A DNA stretch of 64,000 nucleotides from an uncultured bacterium (GCA_949292215.1 CASEYW010000093.1:62001-126000); one strand, 5' to 3'; positions 27,686 to 37,363 are shown, counted from the first letter of the stretch. Translations and numbers: made by a program. The notes: generated by a model from the letters alone, not told the origin.

Positions 27686-28210
27686 ATGATCAGCAAGGAA
27701 CTTGCAAGAGCCATCAACGATCAGATGGTCTTTGAACTCTACTCCTCCTACATCTACCTCGGACTCTCCGCTGCGCTCGAAAAGCTCAAACTTCCGGGTG
27801 CAGCGCATTGGATGAGAATGCAGGTCGATGAGGAACTCATCCACGCGAACATCTTCTACAACTACCTGAACGATCAGGACGCGGAAATCGAACTCGGCAA
27901 AATCGACAAGGTTTCCACCAAAGTCAAATCTGCGAAGGAGGCGTTCGAACTTGCACTCAAACATGAGCGAATCGTCACGGGCCGCATCAACCAGCTCTGC
28001 GCTCTGGCGATGAAGAACAGCCAGTTTGCCACACTGACATTCCTCAACTTCTTCGTCACGGAACAGGTGCAGGAGGAACGCAGCGTTCAGCAGATCATCG
28101 ACAAGCTCGAACTGGCGGAAAATTCCAAAGAAGCGCTCCTCTTCATCGACAAGGAACTCGGTTTGAGGGCCGCGCCAACCGTTCCCGCCGCCGCGCAGAC
28201 AACCGTTTGA
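27686..28210 (+). CDS. ftnA: bacterial ferritin
   Basis: 174 residues from ATG 27686 (AAGGCGG upstream). Four-helix-bundle ferritin with ferroxidase ligands visible: E17 region (FELYSSYIYLGLSAAL), HW...QVDEELIHANIFYNYL (E50/H53-type) and FFVTEQVQEERSVQQIIDKLEL. It stores iron in the cytoplasm as a 24-mer. The C-terminal Ala/Pro/Thr tail is an extra. Together with the FeoB and DtxR-FeoA genes at 54-57 kb it shows active iron handling. Confidence 0.93.
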   Translation: MISKELARAINDQMVFELYSSYIYLGLSAALEKLKLPGAAHWMRMQVDEELIHANIFYNYLNDQDAEIELGKIDKVSTKVKSAKEAFELALKHERIVTGRINQLCALAMKNSQFATLTFLNFFVTEQVQEERSVQQIIDKLELAENSKEALLFIDKELGLRAAPTVPAAAQTTV

Positions 28211-28227
28211 CCACAACCACCCCCTTT

Positions 28228-28259
28228 CCCCGTCTTTGCCCTAGTGCGGAAGGACGGGG
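28228..28259. other. hairpin after ferritin
   Basis: CCCCGTC (28228-28234) can pair with GACGGGG (28253-28259). No T-tract follows, so a terminator role is uncertain. Confidence 0.35.
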
Positions 28260-28286
28260 AGAGTTCAAAGAGATCATCGCAATCCC

Positions 28287-28814
28287 ATGAAAAGACTTCT
28301 GCTCCACACCTGCTGTGCCCCCTGTGCCTGCGGCTGCATTGAGCGTCTGCTGGCGGAGAAACGAGAGGTCACTCTCTTCTTTTCCAATTCCAATATTACG
28401 ACGGAGGCCGAATTTGAAAAACGACTCGATTCGGTGCGGAAATTTGCGGAAGTGTTTTCACTGGATCTGATTGTCGATCCCTACCGCCATGCGGACTGGC
28501 TGGAACACGTTTCACATGTGGAACGCTTTGCGGAACAGCCGGAACGGGGACTCCGCTGCACCGCCTGCTTTGCCTGGTCTCTGAATCGGACTGCGGAAAA
28601 GGCTCTGGAACTGGATATGAACTACGCCACCACACTGACGGTCAGTCCGCACAAGAAATCCGAAACGATCTTCCGCCTCTGCGAAAACGATCCCCGCTTC
28701 GAAGCCTACAACTTCAAAAAGCAGGACGGATTCAAACGATCCCTGGAGCTCAGCCGGGAACTGGAACTCTACCGGCAGAATTTCTGCGGATGCGAGTTTT
28801 CCGAACGGAAATGA
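28287..28814 (+). CDS. queH: epoxyqueuosine reductase QueH
   Basis: 175 residues, the DUF208 family. The N-terminal cluster HTCCAPCACGCIERL and the later CTACFAWSLNRTA carry the cysteines that bind the iron-sulfur cluster and second metal in QueH, the non-cobalamin enzyme for the last step of queuosine tRNA modification. GCEFSE at the C-terminus holds further conserved cysteine. The start lacks a strong ribosome-binding site but the N-terminal position of the motif fixes it. It converges on the GH5 operon, four bases away. Confidence 0.92.
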   Translation: MKRLLLHTCCAPCACGCIERLLAEKREVTLFFSNSNITTEAEFEKRLDSVRKFAEVFSLDLIVDPYRHADWLEHVSHVERFAEQPERGLRCTACFAWSLNRTAEKALELDMNYATTLTVSPHKKSETIFRLCENDPRFEAYNFKKQDGFKRSLELSRELELYRQNFCGCEFSERK

Positions 28815-28818
28815 TGTT

Positions 28819-30327
28819 TCAGAGAGTCCCGCGCCGGTTTTTCCGGAACCCTTCCAGCAGAACCCGTTTCCGAAGATTGTCACGGGAAGGAACCAGCGTG
28901 TCATCGGTGGGACCTTCATATTCCAAGCTCCAGGTTTTAGACTCCCGGAAGGCATGATAGGTCCAATCCCATCCGAATTCCTCGAAAACCCGGATACAGT
29001 CCTTCAAATATCGTTCTGCGCCAGGGGCTGAGGCCCGTGCAGAAAATTCTCCGACAAAGATCCGGGCCCTGTGCTTCTCCTGAAACGCACGCACGGATCG
29101 GAACAAACGTCCGCGCATCGACTTGAAATCCCACTCCGCACCATAAAAAATTCCGGGATACGATGCCATTTTCTTTCCAGCCGCCCGGTCCTTTGACGTA
29201 TAAGCGGTGTGCGTATAAAGGAACGGATCATACCAGTGGAACTCGTAAATGATGTTCTTCAGTTTCAAAGGGGAAAGATAAATGTAGGTGTACGGAGAAC
29301 AGAGGTGATTGGATTCCAGATAGATGGGTGTCTCGGGATCGATTTTCCGAATCGCCTCGGCAGCAAGACGCTGCACCTCCCAGTAGCTGAACTTCACAGG
29401 GCGCTGTTCATTCGGCTCATTGATCAGATCGTATCCGTAAAGAGCAGGATGATTTCTGAATTTCTTTGCGATCCGCTCCCAGATCCGGACAAATTCCGCG
29501 ACAAGTTCCGCATCATCGAAAAGACAGGGATTCCAGCGTGTATTTCCAGTTCCAGGAACCGTATGCAGGTCCAGAATGATGTAAATTCCATATTTTTTCC
29601 CCAGATCAAGCACTTTCGGAATCACGTTTTCGATCTTCCCGTCAATAAATTCCCGATAACGGACCGGATCCCTGGCAACCGCAATAGAGGTATTCAACTG
29701 AAGACGCATCAGATTCACATTCCACTGTTTGAGGAGCTTGAAATTCTCCTCGTTCGCCTGATCGACAATCGGACTCATAACACCGCGTCGAACCGGACGG
29801 TTCCGGACCGCATCGGAATATTCACAAAGATGATCCGCATTCTGTTTTCTATATCTGACCACGGCAGAAAAGCTCTTCAGGTCATATTCCATCCGACCGG
29901 AAACATTCTCCACTCCGACGCGCAGAACAGCCTCCCCTTTCCCGTTTTCCACCATGGACCCAAAGGAAAATTTCCTTTCCTGAAACGTCCCGTATTTTCC
30001 ATTGCTCTCCGCATACAATTTTCTGCCATCCGCGGCGGAGTGGACCAGGATGAATTTATGTCCGGAATTCCGAACCGCGGGTCTGGAAAGATTCCATCCC
30101 TGCCCGCTCACCGTCCAGACAACATAGGCGTTGAGGAAGTTTTTCAGGTTCACAGGAACAATAAGACCATGAAATCCCTTTGCCTCATTGGAAGGAACAT
30201 CACAAATCAGAATCCCGTTTTCAATCTTTGCATGCTTCGTCAGCTTTGCCTTTGCGAAATCCACCTTTACGTCTGCCGCGGCGACAAAAACACAGAGAGT
30301 AAACAGAAACAAGACCAATTTTCTCAT
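28819..30327 (-). CDS. GH5-type glycoside hydrolase (operon copy B)
   Basis: 502 residues from ATG 30327, fixed by AAGGA and by a 4-base overlap with the stop of the preceding GH5 gene. Signal peptide (residues 1-18). An N-terminal beta domain of about 140 residues precedes a GH5 barrel with acid/base E304 in DLINEPNEQR and nucleophile E427 in IFVGEFSAR. The sequence after the nucleophile (WDWTYHAFRESKTWSLEYEGP) completes the barrel. Likely a secreted endo-beta-glycanase; substrate unknown. Clearly a tandem paralog of the upstream gene; the middle segments RRGVMSPIVDQANEENFK are identical. Confidence 0.88.
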   Translation of the reverse strand: MRKLVLFLFTLCVFVAAADVKVDFAKAKLTKHAKIENGILICDVPSNEAKGFHGLIVPVNLKNFLNAYVVWTVSGQGWNLSRPAVRNSGHKFILVHSAADGRKLYAESNGKYGTFQERKFSFGSMVENGKGEAVLRVGVENVSGRMEYDLKSFSAVVRYRKQNADHLCEYSDAVRNRPVRRGVMSPIVDQANEENFKLLKQWNVNLMRLQLNTSIAVARDPVRYREFIDGKIENVIPKVLDLGKKYGIYIILDLHTVPGTGNTRWNPCLFDDAELVAEFVRIWERIAKKFRNHPALYGYDLINEPNEQRPVKFSYWEVQRLAAEAIRKIDPETPIYLESNHLCSPYTYIYLSPLKLKNIIYEFHWYDPFLYTHTAYTSKDRAAGKKMASYPGIFYGAEWDFKSMRGRLFRSVRAFQEKHRARIFVGEFSARASAPGAERYLKDCIRVFEEFGWDWTYHAFRESKTWSLEYEGPTDDTLVPSRDNLRKRVLLEGFRKNRRGTL

Positions 30328-31853
30328 TTGCATTCCTTTTGATTTTTCCGGAAGGCATTCAATAATACCGTTTTCCGTTTTGTTGTTTCTGCCGGTTTCA
30401 TGACATCCAGAGCCGTACCCTCGTGTTCAACGCTCCAGAGAGTCCCTTCCCGAAACGCATGATAGGTCCAATCCCAGCCATACTCCTCGAAGACCCTGAT
30501 GCAGTCCTCCAGATACTTCTCCGCCCCGGGAGCACAGGCGAACGCGGAAAATTCACCCACAAAAATTTTCGCCTGATGTCTTGCCTCAAACGCTCGCACA
30601 TAAGAAAGTTTCTTTTTTATCTGAATCAGATCCGGTCCCCAGAAGGTTCCGTAGAACCATCCGGGATATTCCCGGTATTTCATCTTGCCGCTTTCCAGAT
30701 CCTGCTGTTTCCGAATGAAAAAGTGGGTATAGTCGAACGGCTCGTAAAAATGGCACTCATAGATGATATTTTTCAGTTTCAGCGGTGACAGATAATAAAA
30801 ACTCAGAGGGCTGTCCATCATGTTCGATTCCACATAAATGGGAGTTTCCGGATCGATTCTGCGGATGGCCTCCGCAGCTCTTTTCTGGAGCGTCCAGTAA
30901 TCAATCGCGGCGTTTCGGAACTGCCTGGGTTCATTGATGAGATCGTATCCGTAGAGAGCCGGGTGATTCCTGAATTTTGTGGCAATCCGCGTCCAGATCC
31001 GGATAAACTCATCCACGGCGTCCGGATTTCCATAAATTCCATCGGACTCCCCGGTCATGCGGGCACTGCCGGGAACGGTATGGAGATCCAGAATGATTTT
31101 AATCCCGTATTTAGCTCCAAGGTCAAGGACTTGGGGAATCACGTTTTCAATTTTTCCGTCTATGAATTTCCGATAAAATTCCGGACGGGTTCTGGCATAC
31201 TCATCCGAGGTATTCAACTGAAGACGCATCAGATTCACATTCCACTGTCTGAGAACCTTGAAATTCTCTTCGTTCGCCTGATCGACAATCGGACTCATGA
31301 CACCGCGTCGCATCGGACGATTCCGGACCTCCGCGGAATATTCGCAGATCCAGTCCGCATTCTCCTTGCGGAAAAGAGTTTCAAATTCCAGAGAGGCAAG
31401 ATCGAATTCCACTCGTCCGCTGCAGTTCACCGGTCCAAGTTCCACTTTGCAGAATTCCGCATGGGGATCCAGAGCAAGCGGGAATACCAGAATACCCTTC
31501 CGGAACTCCTTCTCCGAAAAAAAGCCTCCCCCCAGACGGTCATGACTGTCATCATCCGCGCGATACGAAACCCGGATCTGAATGCCAGCATCTTTCTTTG
31601 AAAAATCGCCTTTCAAAGAACTCTTGACGCGCACTTTTCCCGTCACCATTTCTCCGGCGTGCCGCTTCAAATTCAGACGGAATGAGGAAAGATTTGCAGC
31701 ATTCTTTCGGTCCTCCGGCACATGAATCATCAGACGGCCTTTTTCCAGAACGCTGCCCGCCCCCGGTTTCCAGTCCAGGATCTCAACAGGAGAACGGCAT
31801 TCCCCGAAAAACGGCAGTGTCAGACAGAAAACGAATACAGAGATTTTTTTCAT
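30324..31853 (-). CDS. GH5-type glycoside hydrolase (operon copy A)
   Basis: 509 residues from ATG 31853 (AGGTGA six bases upstream); a GTG at 31862 overlapping the pseudopilin stop is the alternative. Signal peptide MKKISVFVFCLTLPFFG. GH5 barrel with acid/base E308 in DLINEPRQF and nucleophile E434 in IFVGEFSAF. Paralogous to the next gene, with which it overlaps by four bases, and preceded immediately by a pseudopilin. Predicted secreted beta-glycanase. Confidence 0.88.
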   Translation of the reverse strand: MKKISVFVFCLTLPFFGECRSPVEILDWKPGAGSVLEKGRLMIHVPEDRKNAANLSSFRLNLKRHAGEMVTGKVRVKSSLKGDFSKKDAGIQIRVSYRADDDSHDRLGGGFFSEKEFRKGILVFPLALDPHAEFCKVELGPVNCSGRVEFDLASLEFETLFRKENADWICEYSAEVRNRPMRRGVMSPIVDQANEENFKVLRQWNVNLMRLQLNTSDEYARTRPEFYRKFIDGKIENVIPQVLDLGAKYGIKIILDLHTVPGSARMTGESDGIYGNPDAVDEFIRIWTRIATKFRNHPALYGYDLINEPRQFRNAAIDYWTLQKRAAEAIRRIDPETPIYVESNMMDSPLSFYYLSPLKLKNIIYECHFYEPFDYTHFFIRKQQDLESGKMKYREYPGWFYGTFWGPDLIQIKKKLSYVRAFEARHQAKIFVGEFSAFACAPGAEKYLEDCIRVFEEYGWDWTYHAFREGTLWSVEHEGTALDVMKPAETTKRKTVLLNAFRKNQKECK

Positions 31854-31858
31854 TCTCG

Positions 31859-32680
31859 TCACCTTGAGATCTCATGAATGACGGCATTGTTAAACAGATT
31901 GACATCTGTCAACTGCGCATAGCTCTGAGCGGAAACATGCCCATCCACCGCGGCGACATTGCATCGTTTATTATGCCGGAGCACGACACCGGTCGTCTGC
32001 TTTGAAGTTGCATCATTGAGATTGGGATAAGCCACCGTTGTGGTCTGGTAATAGAACTCCCATGAGGTCGTATTCCAAACTCGCTGAGAATCGGAAAGCA
32101 TTGCAAAGGCGGAAGGACTCCTGGGCACTGTACCCCGCCATGAGCTCCCCTGGGAACGGCCATCGGTACTGGTTCCAACTTTCTTGAAATCAATACATGA
32201 GGCAAAAGAGATCCACCAGCCATTGGAAGCACCATATCCGGTTCCGCGGTTGTCATCCGTCCAGTTCAACGAATCGCAGACAAAAGGTTTCGCCGGACAG
32301 CGGGTCGATTGATACGTTTTTATGTAGTTCAACCCATATAACCGGCTCTTCCAGGATTTTTTATCGCCGGTAGCATCCGGACAGTTGTATGGTGAAAAAC
32401 CATTGAAATCATCCGCATACGCATGGAAGGAAAGCCCAAGCTGTTTCAAATTATTCACGCAGGAGATCCCGCGAGCCTTCTCTCTGGCACTGTTCAAGGC
32501 AGGCAGAAGAATTGCAGAGAGAATCGCTATAATTGCTATTACAACAAGGAGTTCTATCAATGTGAAATAATTGCTACCCGATCGCTTTTCTCTCCTTTCC
32601 CGGGCCACTCCGGAAAAGTCCTTTCTCTTAGATTGCATCTTCATATCTGCGGCACGTCCCTTCTCCATTTTATTCATCAT
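31859..32680 (-). CDS. prepilin-type DUF1559-like pseudopilin
   Basis: 273 residues from ATG 32680 (AAGGG upstream; an adjacent ATG at 32677 is equally possible). The leader before the pilin motif is long and very basic (about 35 residues, [20 protein letters not shown]), then [32 protein letters not shown], and a C-terminal VDGHVSA motif. The residue before the expected cleavage is Tyr. First gene of an operon with two GH5 enzymes, driven by a perfect promoter flanked by paired palindromes. It is a probable type II-secretion-like or surface pilin-like component; function unknown. Confidence 0.88.
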   Translation of the reverse strand: MMNKMEKGRAADMKMQSKRKDFSGVARERREKRSGSNYFTLIELLVVIAIIAILSAILLPALNSAREKARGISCVNNLKQLGLSFHAYADDFNGFSPYNCPDATGDKKSWKSRLYGLNYIKTYQSTRCPAKPFVCDSLNWTDDNRGTGYGASNGWWISFASCIDFKKVGTSTDGRSQGSSWRGTVPRSPSAFAMLSDSQRVWNTTSWEFYYQTTTVAYPNLNDATSKQTTGVVLRHNKRCNVAAVDGHVSAQSYAQLTDVNLFNNAVIHEISR

Positions 32681-32695
32681 CAGGCAATCCCTTTC

Positions 32696-32709
32696 TGGAA
32701 AAATTTCCA
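32696..32709. promoter_or_regulatory. operator palindrome, proximal copy
   Basis: TGGAAAAATTTCCA lies about 10 bases downstream of the -10 box on the minus strand, around the transcription start. The identical 14-mer in opposite orientation is at 32758-32771; the centres are 62 bases apart, about six helical turns. Confidence 0.7.
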
Positions 32710-32718
32710 TCCCTAGTC

Positions 32719-32747
32719 ATTATATAATAAAAGAAGATGTTTGTCAA
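32719..32747 (-). promoter_or_regulatory. consensus promoter of pseudopilin/GH5 operon
   Basis: Minus strand TTGACA (32747-32742), 17 bases, TATAAT (32724-32719), a perfect match, set between two palindromic operators. Confidence 0.88.
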
Positions 32748-32757
32748 GGGGATAAAA

Positions 32758-32771
32758 TGGAAATTTTTCCA
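32758..32771. promoter_or_regulatory. operator palindrome, distal copy
   Basis: TGGAAATTTTTCCA, the reverse complement of the proximal copy, lies 10 bases upstream of the -35 box. A repressor binding both could loop out the promoter. Confidence 0.7.
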
Positions 32772-32922
32772 TTTTTCTGAATTTTTCTTTTTCATCTGAA
32801 ATGAGAAGAGAAAAGGGAATTTGTGTCTGCCGGAAAAATGTATGTTTTTTTCATTTTTACACATTTTTCAAATTCTTTGAGGGTGTACAGTATCCGAAAA
32901 ACAAAGCAGAAGGAGAATCAAC

Positions 32923-33744
32923 ATGGGACAGACTGGCAGAACAGCATGGGTTACGGGTTCCTCCCGGGGGATCGGACGCGCTATCGCGGAAGCGTTTGCC
33001 GCGGCAGGAAACAACGTCGTCATCCACGGACGGAACCGCACCAATCTTTCCCAGACCGGAGAAGGAGACGATCTGGAGGAAGTCGCGGCGGAACTGGCAA
33101 AACGGCACGGGACAAATGTCATTGCTCTCTGCGGCAATCTGACCAAGGAAGAAGAGGTCAGGCAAATCGTCGGGCGCATTCTGGAACGCTTCGGCTCCAT
33201 CGACTTTCTCATCTGCAATGCCGGCGGCGGAAATGTGACGGGAACGGACGATCCGAAAACCGCACGCGGAACCTGTCTCGAATTCGATCTTGCCGACTGG
33301 AAAAAGCGGATTGATCTCCAACTTCTCCCGACCGTTCTCTGCTGCCGGGAGGTCGCGCCTCTGATGGCGGAACACGGATTCGGCAGAATCGTCACGATCG
33401 GTTCCATCGCCGCCTGCGGCGGAAATAAAACGATGGGAAGCAACGCGCCCTATGCGGCAGCGAAAGCGGCGGTGCAACAGTATACTCGCTGTCTTGCGGG
33501 ACAGCTCCGCCATGCAAACATTCCCGTCAACTGCGTCGTACCGGGCAACATCAACACCCCTTACACAAAAGCGGCATACGGCGGAGAACGGCTCAAGCCG
33601 GACCCCGACAAAAGCCGTCTGGAACAGATCGGAAAACCGGAAGACATCGCCCCGCTGGTGCTTTTCCTCTGCGGTCCCGGCGGGGAATACATCAGCGGAC
33701 AGCTCATCCGCGTCGATGGCGGCGAACAGCTCTATCCCTGCTGA
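32923..33744 (+). CDS. SDR-family oxidoreductase
   Basis: 273 residues with AAGGAG before the start. Rossmann nucleotide site TGSSRGIGRAIAEAF near residue 12, NAG-type motif CNAGGG near residue 103, catalytic Ser in GSIAACGG and the YAAAK pair (Tyr/Lys) near residue 183, and a C-terminal ISGQLIRVDGGEQ. All key residues of classical short-chain dehydrogenases are there. Substrate unknown; by context a sugar or uronate derivative is possible. It diverges from the pseudopilin/GH5 operon and may share its operator region. Confidence 0.92.
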   Translation: MGQTGRTAWVTGSSRGIGRAIAEAFAAAGNNVVIHGRNRTNLSQTGEGDDLEEVAAELAKRHGTNVIALCGNLTKEEEVRQIVGRILERFGSIDFLICNAGGGNVTGTDDPKTARGTCLEFDLADWKKRIDLQLLPTVLCCREVAPLMAEHGFGRIVTIGSIAACGGNKTMGSNAPYAAAKAAVQQYTRCLAGQLRHANIPVNCVVPGNINTPYTKAAYGGERLKPDPDKSRLEQIGKPEDIAPLVLFLCGPGGEYISGQLIRVDGGEQLYPC

Positions 33745-33846
33745 ATGACGGAAAAGGAAAGTCTTAGAATCTCCGCCGCTTTTTCCTGCCTTCCTCCGCC
33801 CAAAACCGGCGGGGAAATTTTTCACTTGTCACCTGGAAATACCGAT

Positions 33847-34086
33847 TCATTCTGTCGACGGCAGAGCAAATTTTTCCGCGATCTCCCGGATTCCGATTTC
33901 TTCCCCCGGATTTGCAGTCATCCAATCAAGAATCTGTGCTGTCCATAACGACGAGGGGAAGCCCCTGTCTGCCTTTGCCAATAGCAGAAACAGCTTGAAA
34001 CTCTCTCCCGAAAATTCAACATACGAATGTTCTTCTTTTCGTTTCATCCATCTGCCAATCCGGATCAGAATTCCGCAAAACGCCAT
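33847..34086 (-). pseudogene. remnant of an AraC-type regulator
   Basis: A 79-residue frame ends within what looks like the first helix-turn-helix of an AraC protein (ILDWMTANPGEEIGIREIAEKFALPS then stop), preceded by a sensor-end segment ESFKLFLLLAKAD. The second HTH and the N-terminal cupin are missing. The rest of the 33745-34302 gap holds no further recognisable gene; short open frames to its right show no family match. It may once have controlled the adjacent fucosidase. Confidence 0.45.
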
Positions 34087-34302
34087 TGAGTCCCGAAAAT
34101 GAAGCTGACAGAAAAGAGTGGTGGCTCAGGGCAACACTGGCGTTTATAATTATGTGGTCAATCCCTGGGCTCCGGAAAAAGGTTTTTCCGGTCGGATTTC
34201 CCGATCTGCTGTCCGGGAATGAAGCTCTGCGGGAGTTCTCTCGGAACATCTCTCCCGTCCAAGCAGGAAAACATCTTCTCGAACAACTTCACGCGGAGAA
34301 GC

Positions 34303-35574
34303 TCACTCCTGCGCGTTGATTCCCGCGCGATTCTCTTCCGCAACGAACTCCCTGCCTTGAATCACAGGATCAGCAAACGTCAGACGCACAACCGGGATCT
34401 GACCGGCAATGCGGTCCACCGGAATCCCGCGCAGACGCAGACAGCGCGGCTCCTGAAGATGATACACATTGGGTTCTAGTGTTGCCTCCAGTTCCGTTCC
34501 CGTGTTCAGAAGGAATGCCTTCTCCGGCAAAACAGTCAAAGGAGCCAGTTCCAGAGCGGAACAGACAGGCGGATTCAGCAGAATCAGATTCAATTCCCGT
34601 CCGCCGCCGGTACAGAGAATCGTCTTGTCATTCAGGACGCCGTAACAGGGGGGTGCTGTCACAGCCGGTTCCGTCTTGCGATACCAGTCGCCCAGAGCGT
34701 TCAGAAGGTCAAGCGACTCCTGAGGGAAAGTTCCGTCCGGTTTCGGACCGGCATTCAGCAGGTAATTTCCCCCAAGCGCCAGATTCGACGCCATCTGACG
34801 TTCGAGATGATAAGTCGAATAATAGTCTTCCTGAATCCGGTATCCCCAGCTGTTGGACCCGACAGAATTGCAGGCTTCCGTCGGATTCGCAAATGGAACG
34901 GTCGGGTTCGCTTGGAAACTCCGCTCCGGCGTAGAGAAATCCCCTGAATCCATTCCCCGGTTGTTGATCACCGCCGACGGCTGGAGACGATGGATCATCG
35001 CATTGATCGACGGCTCCCTGATCTCCGGCACATTCATATCCCACCAGATACCGTCGATTTTCCCGTAATTCGTGCAGAGCTCGCGAATCTGATTTTTCAG
35101 GAACGTCATGTAGCGCTCCAGGTCGTGCTTCGCGGGATCGGTCTGAATCTCATGATGCCGCCCGATGTTCGGATAATTCGGATGGTGCCAGTCCACAACG
35201 GAATAATACAGCACCAGCGGGAAATTGCGTTTATGGCACTCGTCCGCAAGCTCTTTCAGAAGGTCTCTGCCATAAGGGGTGTGCATGATATTGAAATCGG
35301 TCTCCTTCGTATCCCACATGCAGAAACCGTCATGATGCTTTGTCGTGAAAACAAGATACCGCATTCCGTTTTTCTCGGCGAGGTCCAGCCATTCCGATGG
35401 GTGGAACTCCTTCGGATTGAAGGTTTTCTGATACTCCAGATAGCGGCTCCACGGAATCCGGTAACGCTGAAGTGCCTGTTCCTGCTGTCCGCCGACGGAG
35501 TAGATTCCCCAATGGACAAAAAATCCGAATCTCTTCTGAAAAAACCAGTCTCTGGCATCATTGAATCTCTGCAT
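34303..35574 (-). CDS. alpha-L-fucosidase, GH29
   Basis: 423 residues from ATG 35574 (GGGGAGAG upstream); the longer frame to 35757 overlaps the proS terminator and lacks support. GH29 hallmarks: FGFFVHWGIYSVGG near residue 15, KHHDGFCMWDT near residue 70, YYSVVDWHHPNYP, and nucleophile D179 in DGIWWDMN. No signal peptide, so it may act on imported fucosides. A C-terminal beta domain of about 90 residues is present. It removes terminal fucose, fitting the sialidase and GH35/GH42 enzymes in a host-glycan degrading programme. Confidence 0.92.
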   Translation of the reverse strand: MQRFNDARDWFFQKRFGFFVHWGIYSVGGQQEQALQRYRIPWSRYLEYQKTFNPKEFHPSEWLDLAEKNGMRYLVFTTKHHDGFCMWDTKETDFNIMHTPYGRDLLKELADECHKRNFPLVLYYSVVDWHHPNYPNIGRHHEIQTDPAKHDLERYMTFLKNQIRELCTNYGKIDGIWWDMNVPEIREPSINAMIHRLQPSAVINNRGMDSGDFSTPERSFQANPTVPFANPTEACNSVGSNSWGYRIQEDYYSTYHLERQMASNLALGGNYLLNAGPKPDGTFPQESLDLLNALGDWYRKTEPAVTAPPCYGVLNDKTILCTGGGRELNLILLNPPVCSALELAPLTVLPEKAFLLNTGTELEATLEPNVYHLQEPRCLRLRGIPVDRIAGQIPVVRLTFADPVIQGREFVAEENRAGINAQE

Positions 35575-35591
35575 GGCAAACTCTCCCCGAT

Positions 35592-35625
35592 ACAAAAAAG
35601 GAGAACCGTTTCCGACTCCCCTTTC
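35592..35625 (-). terminator. terminator of proS
   Basis: On the minus strand AAAGGGGAG pairs with CTCCTTTT (two G-T wobbles), 12-base loop, and runs into TTTTTT. It sits just before the fucosidase start codon. Confidence 0.6.
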
Positions 35626-35635
35626 TGAAAGATTC

Positions 35636-37363
35636 TTATTTGTATTTTTCCAACTCGTCCGAAACTCTTGCGGCAATGATTCCCGCCGCATTGTCGAGCG
35701 GAAGCATCTCCGAATCGCGCGAACCGCGCAGACGGAACTCGACACTGCCCGCGGCAATGCTTTTCGGAGAGATCACTGCCCGGAACGGGATTCCAAGAAG
35801 ATCTGCGTCGCTGAACATGGAACCGGCCTTTTCACCGCGATCGTCGAACAGCACCTCAATCCCAAGTTTCTGAAGGTCCTGATAGAAGGTTTCCGCAACC
35901 TCCATGACACGATCCTTGTCAGGCGTGATCGCACAGATTTCCACATGGTACGGCGCAACCGACATCGGCCAAATCGGGCCGTAGTCATCATGGGAATCTT
36001 CGACAAGCGCCGCCATCGTGCGTCCAATTCCGATTCCGTAACAGCCCATAATCATCGGATGCGACTTTCCATCCTTGTCCAGATATTCGCATTTCATCGG
36101 AGCCGAATACTTTGTTCCGAGCTGGAAGATGTTTCCGACTTCAATGCCGCGCTTCATCTGCAAAGGCTCGCCGGTCACAGGACAGGGATCTCCTTCCCGG
36201 ACCGTTGCAATATCCGCCACCAGCGCATCCTTGAGATCGCGCCCGTAATTGAAATTGATGTAATGGAAGCCGGCCTCATTCGCTCCGACGACCAGATTCG
36301 AAGAACCCTCCACCGAACGGTCCACCACAATCACCGCCTTCGACGGATCAATGCCGACCGGTGACGCATATCCCGGAACCGCTCCCGCTTTCAGAATCTG
36401 CTCGTCATTGGCAAAGGAAAGCTCCTTGATCTGGAGAAGATTCTGAAGTTTGGTTTCATTGACTTCAAAATCGCCGCGGATCAGAACGAAAATCAACCGT
36501 CCTTCTGAATCCGCATAGAAAACAGCCTTTCCGGTATTTTCCGGTTTGACCTTCAGATAGGCAGCCACCGCCTCAATCGTCTTAGCTCCCGGCGTTGCAA
36601 CTTTTTCCAGAGGAAGTTCGGGCGACTTTTCAAATTTGATTGAGGAAACGGCAATCTCACGATTCGCCTTGTAGCTTTTTCCATCGGGGGAAACAAAAAG
36701 CGTATCCTCGCCGCAGTCGGCAAGCGACATGAACTCGTGCGAAACATTTCCGCCCATCATGCCGGAATTCGCCTTGATGGAGAGCACATGTTTGAGCCCC
36801 ACTCTGCGGTAGATGTTCACATAGGCCTGATGTGCACGCTCATAGTATTTTTCCAGACACTCCTGCGAAGTGTGGAAGCTGTAGGCATCCTTCATGGTGA
36901 ACTCACGGACCCGGATCAGTCCGGCGCGAGGGCGAGCTTCATCGCGATACTTTGTCTGGATCTGATACGCCATGATCGGAAGCTGCTTGTAACTGTTGAT
37001 TTCGGAGCGGACAAGATGAACGATCGCTTCCTCATGGGTCATGCCGAGAAGCATGTCCTTTCCGTTGCGGTCCTTGAAGCGCAGGAGCTCCTGACCGACA
37101 GAAGTGAAACGCCCGGATTCCTGCCAGAGTTCAGCGGGAAGAACCACTGGCATCAGCACTTCCTGTCCGTCGATGGCATTCATCTCTTCGCGGACGATGT
37201 TCTCAATCTTCCGGATGATCCGGTCCGCCGGCGGCAGCAGGCTGTAAATGCCTGCCGAAACCGGACGGATGTAACCGCCGCGGATCAGAAATTTATGACT
37301 TACCGTTTTTGCGTCTTTGGGGTCTTCCTTGATTCTGCGCCCCAGCATTCTGGACATTTTCAT
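35636..37363 (-). CDS. proS: prolyl-tRNA synthetase, bacterial type
   Basis: 575 residues. Class II motifs are visible: motif 1/2 region GIYSLLPPADRIIRKIENIVREEM and RDEARPRAGLIRVREFTMKDAYSFH, an editing INS-type domain between about residues 225 and 390 (GVNETKLQ-like and YINFNYGRDLKDAL segments), motif 3 in GCYGIGIGRTMAAL, and a C-terminal anticodon domain (VEICAITPDKDRVMEVAE). It charges tRNA-Pro in the cytoplasm. It follows lptD by 44 bases and is probably in the same transcript. Confidence 0.96.
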   Translation of the reverse strand: MKMSRMLGRRIKEDPKDAKTVSHKFLIRGGYIRPVSAGIYSLLPPADRIIRKIENIVREEMNAIDGQEVLMPVVLPAELWQESGRFTSVGQELLRFKDRNGKDMLLGMTHEEAIVHLVRSEINSYKQLPIMAYQIQTKYRDEARPRAGLIRVREFTMKDAYSFHTSQECLEKYYERAHQAYVNIYRRVGLKHVLSIKANSGMMGGNVSHEFMSLADCGEDTLFVSPDGKSYKANREIAVSSIKFEKSPELPLEKVATPGAKTIEAVAAYLKVKPENTGKAVFYADSEGRLIFVLIRGDFEVNETKLQNLLQIKELSFANDEQILKAGAVPGYASPVGIDPSKAVIVVDRSVEGSSNLVVGANEAGFHYINFNYGRDLKDALVADIATVREGDPCPVTGEPLQMKRGIEVGNIFQLGTKYSAPMKCEYLDKDGKSHPMIMGCYGIGIGRTMAALVEDSHDDYGPIWPMSVAPYHVEICAITPDKDRVMEVAETFYQDLQKLGIEVLFDDRGEKAGSMFSDADLLGIPFRAVISPKSIAAGSVEFRLRGSRDSEMLPLDNAAGIIAARVSDELEKYK

